Assembly: GCA_004559845.1 (NCBI GenBank)
Contig: SFWW01000013.1
Span: 1-33,593 of the forward strand
DNA length: 33,593 bases
Direction: 5' to 3'
DNA from: a bacterium
Lineage (GTDB): Bacteria; Bacteroidota; Bacteroidia; Bacteroidales; Muribaculaceae
The position numbers and the translations under genes were made by a program. Each line of letters begins with the position of its first letter. Positions within the stretch are counted from its first letter, which is position 1. Below, piece by piece: positions 1 to 9,657 of this stretch. Under the pieces are notes generated by a model that was not told where the DNA came from, made no database searches, and saw nothing but the letters and a program-made list of their open reading frames with translations.

Positions 1-1298
1 AGGCCTGCTAATAGCAGCGCTACGAAAAAGGCGATGTAGACGCCGAGCAGTCCGAGGCATGATGCCGAGCCTAACACCCACACCAAAGGAATGCCAATCA
101 CCACGTAGGCGAGGAAGGCACAAGTCATCATAGGCTTCACCAAACCTAAGCCGCGCAGGGCACTGGAGAAGGTGATTTGTGTGGCGTCGCCAAATTGATA
201 AAGCACCAAGGGCAGGAGCATGCCCACTGCAACGGCTATCACGGCTTGGTCGCGGGTGAACAAGCTGATGATTTCCGCTCCCCATAGCACAAACACCAGG
301 CAGGCTAAAGCAGTGCTCGCCAAGGTGAGCACGTAGCCGGCATGGGTGGCACGCCGCACGCCCTCCATATCGTTAACGCCCTTGTGATGCGCAATTTTTA
401 TCGCCATCCCGGCACCAAAGGCATAGTAAATCATAAAGCCGATGCTGCCCAGAATCACCAAAATTTGATACGCCGCCAAACTCACGGCACCCAGCCATCC
501 AACCACCACGCCCGAAAAGGTGAAAATGCCGGTTTCCATACCCAACTGAATGGAAATGGGCAGCGATTTTTTTACCAGTAGGGTGAATTCATCCTTTTGG
601 ATGCGTGCTGCGGCAAAGCCCTCGCTGTAAGGACGGTAGCGCTTAGAAAAGGCAATCACCCCCACATACATCAGGCACATCAGTGCTCGAGCGGCAAGTG
701 TGGCATAGCCGGCACCCTGCAGCCCCATTTCAGGGGCACCGAAGTGGCCATAGATAAGGATATAGTTGCCCACAATGTTGAGCGCATTGCCAATGCTGAA
801 AATCCACATTCCCAGCGAAGTATGGCCCAGTGCATCGGTGAATTGACGCATCACATGGGTGAGCATCACCGGCACCATCGACACCAAAATCAGCACATAA
901 TAGTCGCGAATGAGCGGCATCAATTCGGAGGGCTGCCCCAGCAGGTGAAGGGCGGGATAGAGAGCCGTCATGGCTGCCAATAGCAAAATGCCATAGCCCA
1001 TGTTGGCACAAGTGGCAGTGCGCAAGAGCGCTCCGCATTTGCGGCGTTCGCCCCGGGAAAAGAGCGCCCCTGCCAGTGGTGTGATGCCGTAGGAAAAGCC
1101 CAACGACAGCATAATCAAAAAATTAAATACATTGTTGACGAAAGCCGCTGAAGCCAGCGCCTCGGTAGAATAGTGCCCTACCATCATCGTGTCGGCATAG
1201 CCGGTGATGATGGTGCCCAACTGTGCCACGATAATGGGCAGACTCAGGCGCGTGATGCGCAGATAATGTTCGCGATAGGTGTGCCAATAATGAACCAT
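1..1298 (-). CDS. MATE family multidrug efflux transporter (3' end outside window)
   Basis: The minus-strand frame stays open from an ATG at 1298 to the left edge, giving about 432 codons, so only a short C-terminal piece is missing (MATE proteins are usually about 440-460 residues). The N-terminus begins MVHYWHTYREHYLRITRL and leads into LSLPIIVAQLGTIITGYADT and MMVGHYSTEALASAAFVNNV, which is the typical first helix and D/T-M-x-x-G-x pattern of MATE antiporters. Alternating hydrophobic segments continue to LGVYIAFFVALLLAG at the edge. Members are inner-membrane pumps that exchange Na+ or H+ for drugs and other organic cations. The start is supported by a TAATTTTG box only 4 nt upstream. It is separated from the minus-strand receptor gene upstream by a terminator, so it is probably a single transcription unit. 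The substrate cannot be told from sequence. Confidence 0.88.
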   Translation of the reverse strand, partial: MVHYWHTYREHYLRITRLSLPIIVAQLGTIITGYADTMMVGHYSTEALASAAFVNNVFNFLIMLSLGFSYGITPLAGALFSRGERRKCGALLRTATCANMGYGILLLAAMTALYPALHLLGQPSELMPLIRDYYVLILVSMVPVMLTHVMRQFTDALGHTSLGMWIFSIGNALNIVGNYILIYGHFGAPEMGLQGAGYATLAARALMCLMYVGVIAFSKRYRPYSEGFAAARIQKDEFTLLVKKSLPISIQLGMETGIFTFSGVVVGWLGAVSLAAYQILVILGSIGFMIYYAFGAGMAIKIAHHKGVNDMEGVRRATHAGYVLTLASTALACLVFVLWGAEIISLFTRDQAVIAVAVGMLLPLVLYQFGDATQITFSSALRGLGLVKPMMTCAFLAYVVIGIPLVWVLGSASCLGLLGVYIAFFVALLLAG

Positions 1299-1302
1299 AG
1301 TG

Positions 1303-1310
1303 CAAAATTA
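1303..1310 (-). promoter_or_regulatory. Bacteroidetes-type -7 box of the MATE gene
   Basis: On the minus strand the sequence reads TAATTTTG, a full match to TAnnTTTG, followed by CACT and the ATG. The spacing would put transcription start at or within a few bases of the start codon, so the message may be leaderless. No convincing TTTG -33 element was found at the usual spacing, so confidence is moderate. Confidence 0.45.
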
Positions 1311-1383
1311 CTACTTTTTTCCCAATCTTCGCCCATATCAACGGCAGTTACAAAGAGGTGGGGCGGAGGGATGGAAAAGGAGA

Positions 1384-1424
1384 AAATAGAAAAAACCTTC
1401 GCGCCGTCGCAGCGAGAAGGTTTT
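1384..1424 (-). terminator. Rho-independent terminator after the beta-barrel receptor gene
   Basis: Read on the minus strand, AAAACCTTC (1424-1416) pairs perfectly with GAAGGTTTT (1400-1392) and is followed by a T-rich stretch. It lies between the receptor gene's stop (1561) and the MATE promoter, so it should end the receptor transcript. The 136 bases between it and the receptor stop hold nothing else that I recognise. Confidence 0.75.
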
Positions 1425-1560
1425 CTTTCATGTAGGAAATGTTGTAGTTAGAGAATTTTTATTTGTTTGCTGTATGTATTGGAAATGTAAACTCCATTTA
1501 TCTCGTTGTTCAAAAAAATTATCTTCAGAAAGAAGCCCGTCTTCATTGCTTTGAAGGAAA

Positions 1561-4014
1561 TCATCTTCCTTGTGAGCCGCCTTGCTGGTTGCCGCCTGCT
1601 GTGCTGCCGCCCACCAAGTCGTTGTTTTCGATGGAAGTGTTGGTTTTCTTCACTTTCGCATTGAGGGAGCCGAAGCGGTAGGAAACTTTGATGCTAAATT
1701 CTCGGTTGTGGAATTTGCTCATATGGTAGCCCCCGTAGTTGCCATTGACGGTGCGTTGTGTCCAGTTTGAATTCTTTTGGAAGGGGCTTTTTGCTGTGAT
1801 GGCAAGCGAGAGGCGATCTTCTTTCAAGAAAGAGCGTTGGATGCTGAATCCGTGGTACCAATTGCGGTCGCTTTTGCCGTAGAGTTCTTCGGGGTTACCG
1901 CCGTAGCATCCTGCCCATGCGCTAAAGCGAATGTTGCCGGGAAGGGTTTGGGTAAGGTTGCCGGAGAGGTAGAGCACCGTACCATAGTTGCGGATACCGA
2001 GGTTTTCGTTTTTGAAGTAATCGTAACCGATGCCACCATTGAACATGATGCTGGTTTTGGTTTTGGCGTTGTTGAATTGTGCGTAGGTGTTCACGCCAGC
2101 CCAGCGCTTGTAGAGCCCATTGTCGTAGGTCGACTTTATGATATTGCCTTCGCTCCATTGCTTCGTGGCGATGCCGCTGGTGCAGAAGTCGAAGTTAGGA
2201 GTGATGCTAAATGTAAACTTCTGACCGATGTGCATATAGGTGAGTTCCCAAGCATATTTGTGCGCACTCTTCAGGTCGCTGTTACCGAATTGTTCGGTTT
2301 CGGGGGTAACCACCACCGCGGGGTTAAGATAGCTGATACCCGGTCGATTGATGGTGGTGCTAAAGGCGAGTTTCAGAGAGTTGAACATATTGAATTGGTA
2401 TTGCACGCTTGCCGAAGGCACCCAGTCGCTGAGATTGCGGTGGAAGTTTTTTTGCTTGCCATCGAGGAATTTGGCGCTGAGGTAGCTGTATTCGTAGCGC
2501 ATACCGGCGCGTGCCGACCAGGATCCATTGTTGAAAGTGTAGCTCATGTACACTGCTGCCACTTGTGTGAGGTGCTTAAAATGGCTTTCAGAGTTGCCTT
2601 CAGGGAATCCTTCATAGTCGAAAAAGGATTTACTTTTGTTGCTACGGTTGATGTATTTCAAACCGGTTTCAAATTTGTGGTATTTGGCAAAGGGGCGGCT
2701 CCAGTCGATTTGTGCGGTTTGTTCGAGGAAATTCTCGGTCACATCGTCGTGCGAAGCAGTGTAAGGGATGTCGGTGCCCACCATATTATATAATGTGGCG
2801 ATGTTTTCGTTTTTGTTGTGCGAAGTGCTGAGCAAGTAAGAGAGGGTGAGCACTTCGTCGGGGCGGCGTGTTTTGTGTTGATAGTCGAATCTGCCGTTAA
2901 ACGAGAAGAAATTGTTGCCGGGAATGTTGTAGAGGCGATCGTAGCTATAGATTGTGTTGGCTCCGTTGCGCATCACGGTGTTGGCAGTGCCGTCGGCAGT
3001 GAAGTCGTAGTAGTAGCCTCCGAAGGAGAGCGAGAGCAGATTGAGCGTGTCGGGCTCGTAGCTGGCTTCAATGTTGCCGAAGTGCACATTCACATCAGCG
3101 CCGGCTTTCACGATGTCGGTCAGTTGGTTGCCGGTTTCGGTATATTCCGTCACATTTTCGGAGTATTGCATATCATCGTGCTTGGTTTGATTGTGGTAGC
3201 CATAGTTGAAACTGGTTACCAGTTTACCGGTTTGTGTGGTGAGAAACAGCATGGCTTCCGGGTTGCCGCGATCGGAAGCGCCGGCCGAGATGGTGCCCAC
3301 CACACCCTTAGAGGCTGCAGAAGCGGCATCCATCGTCACGATATTGAGGATGGCTTTCACCCCTTCGGCATCGTATTTAGCTCCCGGGTCGGTAATCACC
3401 TCAATGCGCTTAATCATGCTTGCCGGAATGGCTTTAAGCACTTCTTTCGGATTTTGTGAAAGGCTGGGGTCGTAGTGACCGTTTTTGTAAATTTTAAAGC
3501 TGCTGCTTCCCTTCACGGAAATATTTTCTTGTCCGTCGACGGTCACCATCGGCACCTTGCGTAGCATATCGAGCACGGTGCGCGTTTTTGAATCGTCGTC
3601 GTTTTGCACATTGTAGGTCACGCGGTCGATTTCATTTTTCACCAATGGTGCATAAGCCGTAACGGTTACGCCTTCCAGCACATTGGCAGCCGAGCCAAGC
3701 ACGATGGTGCCGAGGTTGGCCTCCTTTTGCGAAGCGCTAACATTAAATGTGCGTTGTGCGGTGTTTTTGCCCACGGCAGAGATAAGCACTTTATATGAGC
3801 CCGGCGCGGCAATATTTTGGCTAAATGCGCCTTCCAGCGTGGTAACGCCGGTGGTTATCACCTTAGAGGTGTCGGTGCCATTGTAGAGTCGGATAGTGGC
3901 AAAAGATTCGCCTTCGCCGGTGGAATCGTTCACTTGAAATGTTACTTTAAATTGTGCGATGGCTTGAGCGCAAATCACAGTTGCCATCATCGCCATCATT
4001 ACTAACTTTTTCAT
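1561..4014 (-). CDS. Outer-membrane beta-barrel receptor, TonB-dependent type with carboxypeptidase-like N-domain
   Basis: An 817-residue protein with a signal peptide (MKKLVMMAMMATVICAQAIAQ). It continues with a carboxypeptidase-regulatory-like beta-sandwich at about 22-105, then a plug-like region at about 110-230 with the pattern DMLRKVPMVTVDG, VKGSSSFKIYKNG and KRIEVITDPGAKYDAEG. The rest is a long beta-barrel rich in alternating aromatic residues. This order is that of the outer-membrane barrel family related to TonB-dependent receptors (PF14905-like). The C-terminal tail is low-complexity Gly/Gln/Ser (GGNQQGGSQGR), a kind of tail I associate with this subfamily. No SusD partner lies beside it, so it is not a classical SusC. 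It is transcribed divergently from the susC operon across a 518-bp gap. The ligand is unknown; metal, peptide or glycan uptake are all possible. It ends at its own terminator. Confidence 0.85.
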   Translation of the reverse strand: MKKLVMMAMMATVICAQAIAQFKVTFQVNDSTGEGESFATIRLYNGTDTSKVITTGVTTLEGAFSQNIAAPGSYKVLISAVGKNTAQRTFNVSASQKEANLGTIVLGSAANVLEGVTVTAYAPLVKNEIDRVTYNVQNDDDSKTRTVLDMLRKVPMVTVDGQENISVKGSSSFKIYKNGHYDPSLSQNPKEVLKAIPASMIKRIEVITDPGAKYDAEGVKAILNIVTMDAASAASKGVVGTISAGASDRGNPEAMLFLTTQTGKLVTSFNYGYHNQTKHDDMQYSENVTEYTETGNQLTDIVKAGADVNVHFGNIEASYEPDTLNLLSLSFGGYYYDFTADGTANTVMRNGANTIYSYDRLYNIPGNNFFSFNGRFDYQHKTRRPDEVLTLSYLLSTSHNKNENIATLYNMVGTDIPYTASHDDVTENFLEQTAQIDWSRPFAKYHKFETGLKYINRSNKSKSFFDYEGFPEGNSESHFKHLTQVAAVYMSYTFNNGSWSARAGMRYEYSYLSAKFLDGKQKNFHRNLSDWVPSASVQYQFNMFNSLKLAFSTTINRPGISYLNPAVVVTPETEQFGNSDLKSAHKYAWELTYMHIGQKFTFSITPNFDFCTSGIATKQWSEGNIIKSTYDNGLYKRWAGVNTYAQFNNAKTKTSIMFNGGIGYDYFKNENLGIRNYGTVLYLSGNLTQTLPGNIRFSAWAGCYGGNPEELYGKSDRNWYHGFSIQRSFLKEDRLSLAITAKSPFQKNSNWTQRTVNGNYGGYHMSKFHNREFSIKVSYRFGSLNAKVKKTNTSIENNDLVGGSTAGGNQQGGSQGR

Positions 4015-4070
4015 TTTCTAATGATAATAATTTTTTATGAGTTGATTGGATTGCTAATAATCTCTACTAA

Positions 4071-4082
4071 GAAAGCGCTTTC
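4071..4082. promoter_or_regulatory. Perfect palindrome GAAAGCGCTTTC, candidate operator
   Basis: This is a 12-bp perfect inverted repeat with a central GC, 57 nt upstream of the receptor start codon. Its form resembles operators of LacI/GalR-family repressors, which favour AAGCGCTT cores. No LacI-family gene lies in the window, so any regulator would act from elsewhere. A chance palindrome is possible. Confidence 0.35.
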
Positions 4083-4436
4083 ATTAAGCCTGTGCACCCG
4101 CTTTTTCGGCGCTTTCTGTAGGTTAGACGCAGCATGCCGGCAAAAAGTTTCATAAAAAGATAGTATTTTTTCAAATATCTTTACGAAATGATGTTAAAAA
4201 TACTGATTTACAAACGAATGGATAAAAAATTATTTTTGGCTTGCTTTGCTGATTTATGGTCAAGAGCAGGCGTAGGGCATGATTTACCCCGAATTCTGCG
4301 TTGTAGCACGGTCTGCGCCTTACATCTTTAAAGAGAATCGCGCGTGCGCGCGAAAGAAAATGTGTTATAATTGTTAAAGTTTTGTGTTAAATGTGAGTTT
4401 AACTGTTAAAAGTTTTTTCATCTATAAAATTTTGTA

Positions 4437-4444
4437 TAAATTTG
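4437..4444 (+). promoter_or_regulatory. -7 box of the susC operon promoter
   Basis: TAAATTTG matches the Bacteroidetes TAnnTTTG element. Transcription would start near 4450 and give a leader of about 80 nt before susC. The -33 position is only T-rich (TTTTTT near 4413-4418) rather than a clean TTTG. Confidence 0.55.
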
Positions 4445-4532
4445 TAAGCATCAAAATTCTGATATGATAACATCTAAGCGTTTATTCAATAATTTTATTA
4501 ACTAACTACCAACTTACTTAAAACATGCGCGT

Positions 4533-7500
4533 ATGAAAAAGCAATGTGTATTGTTGACAGCGTTGTTGTTGGCTTGTGGTGCACCTGCTACTATCTCCTC
4601 CGGTGATGGTATGGGCTTCACTGCAATGGCGCAAACCAACGGTAAAGTGACCGGCGTTGTGAAAGACGCCAGTGGTGAACCGCTTATCGGCGTAACCGTT
4701 CGAGTGAAAGGCACTCAAGTGGGTACGACTACCGATATCAACGGTAACTACTCGATTAAAGCGTCGAAGAATCAAACTTTGACGTTTTCTTATGTGGGAT
4801 ACAAGGCAACAGAAGTGCCCGCTTCCCAAGCAGCAAACGTGGTAATGAACAACGACGGGCTGAAGCTCGACGAAGTGGTTATCACAGGTGAATTTGGTAT
4901 GAAGCGTGTGGCACGCGCAGTGGGTTCTTCCGCTCAAAATGTGAAAGCAGTGGATATCGCTGAATCAGGCCGTACCGACTTCATTTCAGCTCTTCAAGGT
5001 CGTGTGTCGGGTATGACCGTGACCTCATCCGGTGGTGCTCCGGGTGCTTCCACCTCTGTGGTGCTCCGTAGTGCAACCTCCCTTTCCGGTAGCAACCAAC
5101 CCCTTTATGTGGTGGACGGTGTGCCGATGAACAACACCTCATTTAGTGCAAAAGACATCCTCGCCGGTGGTGAAGACTTCACCGGATTGAACGCCCGCAC
5201 CACCGACTACTCATCTCGTGGTAACGACTTCAACCCCGAAGACATCGAAAGCATGACCGTGCTGAAGGGTGCAGCTGCAGCCGCACTTTACGGTTCCGAC
5301 GCTTCCAATGGTGCAATTATCATCACCACCAAGAAAGGTCGCAACGGTAAGGCACGCGTGACTTATAGCAACCAACTTTCTTGGTCGAAGGCTTACGGTT
5401 GGCCAAAAATCCAACAAAAGTATGCCAACGGTGCTTACGGAACTACCAACTACTACTACACCGCACAAAACGGTGCTGAATACGATGGTTCCATCCCCAC
5501 CTACGACAACACCGCCGCCTTGCTCCAAACCGGTTTCATGCACAAGCACAACCTCGCTGTGGAAGCAGGTAACGACAAAATGTCGGTACGCGCCAGTGCA
5601 TCGTTCTTCGATCAATCCGGTGTGATTAAAACCACCGACCTGAAGCGTACCAACCTCTCATTGGCAGGTAAGGCAGAAGTGGCAAAATGGTTAAAATTCG
5701 AAGGTAGCATTCAATATGTGAACCAAGGCAACCACAAAGCCCTCCGTGGTACCAGCGGACCGGTTCGCTCATCGTATCGCTGGCCTCAAGTAGACAACAT
5801 GGCCGACTATATGGCAGCCGATGGCGCTCACATGCGTTATCCGAACTACTACACCGATGGCGACTTGGTGAACCCCTTGTATCAACTCTACAAAAACCTC
5901 AACTACGACAAAACCGACCGCTTCATCAGCGCATTCTCGGTAAACATCACCCCATTTGAGCACACCTTCGTGCGCGCTCAATTCGGTTGGGACGTTTCCA
6001 CATCATCTTATGAATATGGTCGTCACCCCTACGCAGTGAGCTACAACCAAGACGTGAACGATGCCGACAATGCAGGTGTCTACTCACTCTCAAAATACAA
6101 CACCAACGACCCGACAGTGAACATCCTCGCCGGTTACAACAACGACTTCCTCGATGGCAAGCTCACCTTCGGCGCTCAATTGGGTTATCACCAACTTGAA
6201 AAGGGCGTTTCCTCTCTGTCGTCGTCGGGTAGCAACTTCAAGGTGATTGATTTCTACTCCATCAACAACTGTACGGAATCTACCGTAACAAGCACGAAGC
6301 GCACCACCAAGCGCAGATTGCAAGCTATCTCCGGTCAAGTGGAATTTGGTTGGAACAATCTCGCCTTCCTTACCGGACGTTTCCGTAACGACTGGTCGTC
6401 GACCCTTCCGATGGACAACAACTCCTTCTTCTATCCCGCAGTGGAAGCATCTATCGTGCTCAACGAACTCAAATTCTTGAAAGACGTGACTTGGCTCAAC
6501 TACTTGAAGCTCCGCGGAGCTATCGCACAAGTGGGTAAAGATGCTCCTCCTTTGTCAATCGACCCCGAACTCGAACCTACCGGCTTGGTGGGTGGCGGTT
6601 ACAAATATGGCTTCACCGGCCCGAACAAGAGCCTCAAGCCTGAAATGACCACCTCCTACGAAATTGGTTTGGAAGGTCGCTTCTGGGACAACAGAGTGAA
6701 CGCCGACTTCACCGTATTCCGCACTCACTGTGCCGACCAAATCGTGACCGGCTTCCGTATGTCGTATGCCACCGGCTTCGTGCTCAACAACATGAACGTG
6801 GGTACGTTCAACACTTGGGGTTGGGAAGGTCACGTGGATGTAGACGTGCTGAAAGGTCAAGACTTCCGTTGGAACGTAGGTTTGAACGTGTCTCACACCG
6901 GTTCAGAAGTGGTGGAACTTCCTGAAAACCTCACCGAATTCTACGATGCCTACACTTGGAACTCCGGTAACATTCGTAACGGTGTGATGAAGGGCTATCC
7001 TATCACCACCATCACCGGTCGTGCATGGGAACGCAACGATAATGGCGACATCCTCATCAGCCCAACCACCGGTCAACCCGTTATTTCTTCTAAGTGGAGC
7101 ATCCTCGGCAACCGCGAACCCAAGCTCCGCTTCGGTATCACCACCAACGTGTCGTACAAGAACTTCCGCCTCAGCGCCATGTTCCAAGGTCGCTGGAAAG
7201 CCGACGTAGTGAACGCAACCTTGCGCGACCTCACCGGTTCTGGCTTGAGCGACTTCTCCGTAGATTTGCGCGAAAGTGGTCAACACGTGTTTAAAGGCGT
7301 GCTCAAGGATGGTAAAGAAAACAGTGCCAACCCCACTATCAACACTATTTCTGTGGACTTCGACAAGGTGAGATACGCGGGCAACGACGAAGACTGGGTG
7401 CAACACAATATCAACTATATCCGTTGCCAAGAATTGCGTTTGTCCTACATCGTTCCTACCGCTTGGTTGGCTAAGGTTACCAACAACACCATCAGCGGTG

Positions 7501-7673
7501 TAACCGTTTATGTGTCGGGCAACGACTTGTTCACAATCACCAACTACAAGGGTACCGACGTGGCTGGTAACACAGTGAGTGCTGCTGCCGGTGGTACAGG
7601 TGGTGAAGGCTACGACTGCTGGTCGCTCCCCACTCCGCGTACTTATTCTTTCGGTTTGAGTGTAACATTCTAA
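4533..7673 (+). CDS. SusC/RagA-family TonB-linked outer-membrane transporter
   Basis: A 1046-residue protein, within the usual 950-1100 range for SusC. A signal peptide ends near AMAQ (about residue 34). A carboxypeptidase-regulatory-like domain follows at about 36-108 (GVVKDASGEPLIGVTVRVKG, TTTDINGNYSI, TFSYVGY). The SusC signature LDEVVITG is at 112-119. The plug domain contains LQGRVSGM, PLYVVDGVPM and MTVLKGAAAAALYGSDASNG, and the barrel ends YSFGLSVTF. SusC forms the TonB-energised channel, and its SusD partner acts as a lid that captures substrate. The susD gene follows after 33 nt. No glycoside hydrolase, sigma/anti-sigma pair or hybrid two-component sensor accompanies it, so the substrate may be peptide or another small nutrient rather than a glycan; this is inference. 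Codon choice is strongly biased (CAA for Gln; AAC, TAC, TTC, GGT and ACC frequent), which suggests high expression. Confidence 0.95.
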   Translation: MKKQCVLLTALLLACGAPATISSGDGMGFTAMAQTNGKVTGVVKDASGEPLIGVTVRVKGTQVGTTTDINGNYSIKASKNQTLTFSYVGYKATEVPASQAANVVMNNDGLKLDEVVITGEFGMKRVARAVGSSAQNVKAVDIAESGRTDFISALQGRVSGMTVTSSGGAPGASTSVVLRSATSLSGSNQPLYVVDGVPMNNTSFSAKDILAGGEDFTGLNARTTDYSSRGNDFNPEDIESMTVLKGAAAAALYGSDASNGAIIITTKKGRNGKARVTYSNQLSWSKAYGWPKIQQKYANGAYGTTNYYYTAQNGAEYDGSIPTYDNTAALLQTGFMHKHNLAVEAGNDKMSVRASASFFDQSGVIKTTDLKRTNLSLAGKAEVAKWLKFEGSIQYVNQGNHKALRGTSGPVRSSYRWPQVDNMADYMAADGAHMRYPNYYTDGDLVNPLYQLYKNLNYDKTDRFISAFSVNITPFEHTFVRAQFGWDVSTSSYEYGRHPYAVSYNQDVNDADNAGVYSLSKYNTNDPTVNILAGYNNDFLDGKLTFGAQLGYHQLEKGVSSLSSSGSNFKVIDFYSINNCTESTVTSTKRTTKRRLQAISGQVEFGWNNLAFLTGRFRNDWSSTLPMDNNSFFYPAVEASIVLNELKFLKDVTWLNYLKLRGAIAQVGKDAPPLSIDPELEPTGLVGGGYKYGFTGPNKSLKPEMTTSYEIGLEGRFWDNRVNADFTVFRTHCADQIVTGFRMSYATGFVLNNMNVGTFNTWGWEGHVDVDVLKGQDFRWNVGLNVSHTGSEVVELPENLTEFYDAYTWNSGNIRNGVMKGYPITTITGRAWERNDNGDILISPTTGQPVISSKWSILGNREPKLRFGITTNVSYKNFRLSAMFQGRWKADVVNATLRDLTGSGLSDFSVDLRESGQHVFKGVLKDGKENSANPTINTISVDFDKVRYAGNDEDWVQHNINYIRCQELRLSYIVPTAWLAKVTNNTISGVTVYVSGNDLFTITNYKGTDVAGNTVSAAAGGTGGEGYDCWSLPTPRTYSFGLSVTF

Positions 7674-7706
7674 TCCTATAATGTGAACATTAAATAATCA
7701 CTAATT

Positions 7707-9623
7707 ATGAAAAAGAATAAATTATTATATATCATTGCCACCATTTTGATGGCTGTTTCCACCTCAAGTTGCGACGACTATCTTGACGTGAACAAAAATA
7801 CCGACGCGCCCGACTACGTGGAAGGATATCTCTATTTGTCAGGTATCCAACAAGCCTACTACGGCATCTACTACGACCTGCGCGCACTCTGCCCGCTCAC
7901 CCAAATGATGGGTACGTCGTCGTACACCAACTTTGCCAACAACTACTACACCGCTGCAAGCGATGGTGGTGGCGAAGCATGGCGTATGGTGTACTGGAAC
8001 CAAGGTATGAACCTTGAAAATATGATTAATCAAAGCGAAGCTGCCGAAAACTGGACGCTCGCAGGTATCGGCTATGCCATTAAGGCTTACTCTTGGGACT
8101 TCCTCACCAAGCTCCACAGCGAAGTGCCTATGAAGCAAGCCTACGTGCCCGGTTTGCTCTCTCACGAATACGACTATCAAGATGAGGTGTATCCTCAAGT
8201 GCGTGCATGGGCAAAGAAGGCTATTGAATGTCTGGAAAAAGAAGACAAAACCAACTATGGCACTCGCATTTCGCAAAACGACTGGATTTATGGTGGCGAC
8301 AAAGATAAGTGGATTAAATTCGCTTATGCAGTGATTGCTCGTAACCTTGCTTCATTGTCGAACAAAAACGACTTCAAGCAAAACTACTACGACGAATTCA
8401 TTGATGCTTGCAACCACGCATTCACCAGCAACGACGACAACGCACTCGTGACCGTTACCGGTGGTGGCGCCGATGCTGCTCAAAGTGCTTACAACAACTT
8501 CTTCGGTCCTTACCGTGGCAACCTCAGCAACAAATACTGGCAACACGACTTCGCCGTTCAAACCATGACCGGCACCATGCCTGTATACGATGCTGAAGGC
8601 AACAAAACCACTCACACCATCATCGTGGAAGGTGAAGATGGCAAACAAGTGGAACAAACTCACCCCAAATATCCGCACATGCTTGCTGAAAAGCAAATCA
8701 TTTGCGACACATTGGAAGAAGTAGGTCACTTCGACCCACGTCCATTGCTGAAGCTCGGTACCGCTGATGGCAACGATGTAGCCACCGTATCCGATCCTAA
8801 AGTGCTCCGCAAATACTACTTTAAAGGTTCTTCATTCACCGGCTCCACCGGTCCGATTGGACAAGCAGAAAACTTCTGGGGTCGCACCGAAGCGATTACC
8901 GATGCTAAAGACGGTCAAGGCCGCTGGCTCTATGCCAACGACGCACCCTACGTGCTCACCACCTATGCTGAATTGCTCTTCGACTATGCCGAAATCGAAT
9001 TCAAATATGGTAGCAAAGCCAACGCCTACGAAGCATGGAAAAAGGCTATTGCCGCCGATATGGAATTTGCAGCCCAATTCATCAAACCCGGTTCACTCGT
9101 AACCGTTTCCGGCAAGGTATACCACCAAGGCGACAAAGTGGACAAAGCCACATTCAACGCTATGGCTCAAGAATACCTCAATGGCCCGTTCGTGGCAGGT
9201 TTGCCGCTCTCAGAATTTACCCTCTCACACATTATGATGCAAAAATTCGTAGCCCTCTTCCCATGGGGTGCTCCTGAAGTGTGGGTTGACCTCCGTAAGT
9301 ATCACTTCGACATTGCTTACACCGGTGAATATCCTTCATTCGGCAATGGTTGGGACAAAACCCTCGTTAACCAAAAACGCGACGAAGATGCCACCAAGGT
9401 GTACAAAGGATTCTACCTCGCTCCGGCTAACGTGCAAAACCGCCGCTCAACCTACAACGAAAAGAACAACGGCTCACCTTGCTACCGCATCCGTCCGCGC
9501 TACAACTCCGAATACATGTGGAACAAGAAAAACCTCGACGCTTTGAAGCCTATCTCCGGTTTGGCCGACAACTATCAATGCTCGATGCCTTGGTTCGCAT
9601 ATCCCGGTGACATGCCTAAATAA
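7707..9623 (+). CDS. SusD/RagB-like nutrient-binding outer-membrane lipoprotein
   Basis: A 638-residue lipoprotein with a hydrophobic N-terminus ending at Cys22 (STSSC), followed by DDYLDVNKN, the acidic start typical of surface-exposed SusD proteins. The body looks like the SusD-like_2 group: repeated helical stretches such as GIGYAIKAYSWDFLTKLHSEVP and a C-terminal part with NGPFVAGLPLSEFTLSHIMM and RRSTYNEKNNGSPCYRIRP. It should sit on the outer leaflet as the lid of the SusC channel encoded just upstream. It lies 33 nt after susC and 34 nt before a third lipoprotein gene, in one operon. It shares the strong codon bias of susC. It is longer than the archetypal starch-binding SusD (about 550 residues), and the ligand is unknown. 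Confidence 0.93.
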   Translation: MKKNKLLYIIATILMAVSTSSCDDYLDVNKNTDAPDYVEGYLYLSGIQQAYYGIYYDLRALCPLTQMMGTSSYTNFANNYYTAASDGGGEAWRMVYWNQGMNLENMINQSEAAENWTLAGIGYAIKAYSWDFLTKLHSEVPMKQAYVPGLLSHEYDYQDEVYPQVRAWAKKAIECLEKEDKTNYGTRISQNDWIYGGDKDKWIKFAYAVIARNLASLSNKNDFKQNYYDEFIDACNHAFTSNDDNALVTVTGGGADAAQSAYNNFFGPYRGNLSNKYWQHDFAVQTMTGTMPVYDAEGNKTTHTIIVEGEDGKQVEQTHPKYPHMLAEKQIICDTLEEVGHFDPRPLLKLGTADGNDVATVSDPKVLRKYYFKGSSFTGSTGPIGQAENFWGRTEAITDAKDGQGRWLYANDAPYVLTTYAELLFDYAEIEFKYGSKANAYEAWKKAIAADMEFAAQFIKPGSLVTVSGKVYHQGDKVDKATFNAMAQEYLNGPFVAGLPLSEFTLSHIMMQKFVALFPWGAPEVWVDLRKYHFDIAYTGEYPSFGNGWDKTLVNQKRDEDATKVYKGFYLAPANVQNRRSTYNEKNNGSPCYRIRPRYNSEYMWNKKNLDALKPISGLADNYQCSMPWFAYPGDMPK

Positions 9624-9657
9624 TTTTAAATCCAACTTTTTAAATTATTTTTGAAAT

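Larger units (their letters stand above)
4015..4532. other. Divergent intergenic region between the receptor gene and susC
   Basis: This 518-bp AT-rich gap has no credible gene. It holds a perfect 12-bp palindrome close to the receptor gene, a GC-rich alternating tract (CGCGCGTGCGCGCG, near 4339-4352), and a promoter-like box at 4437-4444 facing susC. No clean minus-strand -7 box was found for the receptor gene. The best minus-strand candidate is GATATTTG near 4173-4180, with two mismatches to TAnnTTTG. Confidence 0.6.

Noticed and set aside
1777..2793. Long plus-strand open frame opposite the beta-barrel receptor gene
   Set aside because: The receptor on the minus strand has a signal peptide, domains and a full family length; the opposite frame is a codon-bias shadow with no recognisable domain.
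4339..4352. Alternating CGCGCGTGCGCGCG tract as a regulatory or Z-DNA element
   Set aside because: Similar short GCGC tracts occur elsewhere in the window (for example near 22354) with no consistent relation to genes.
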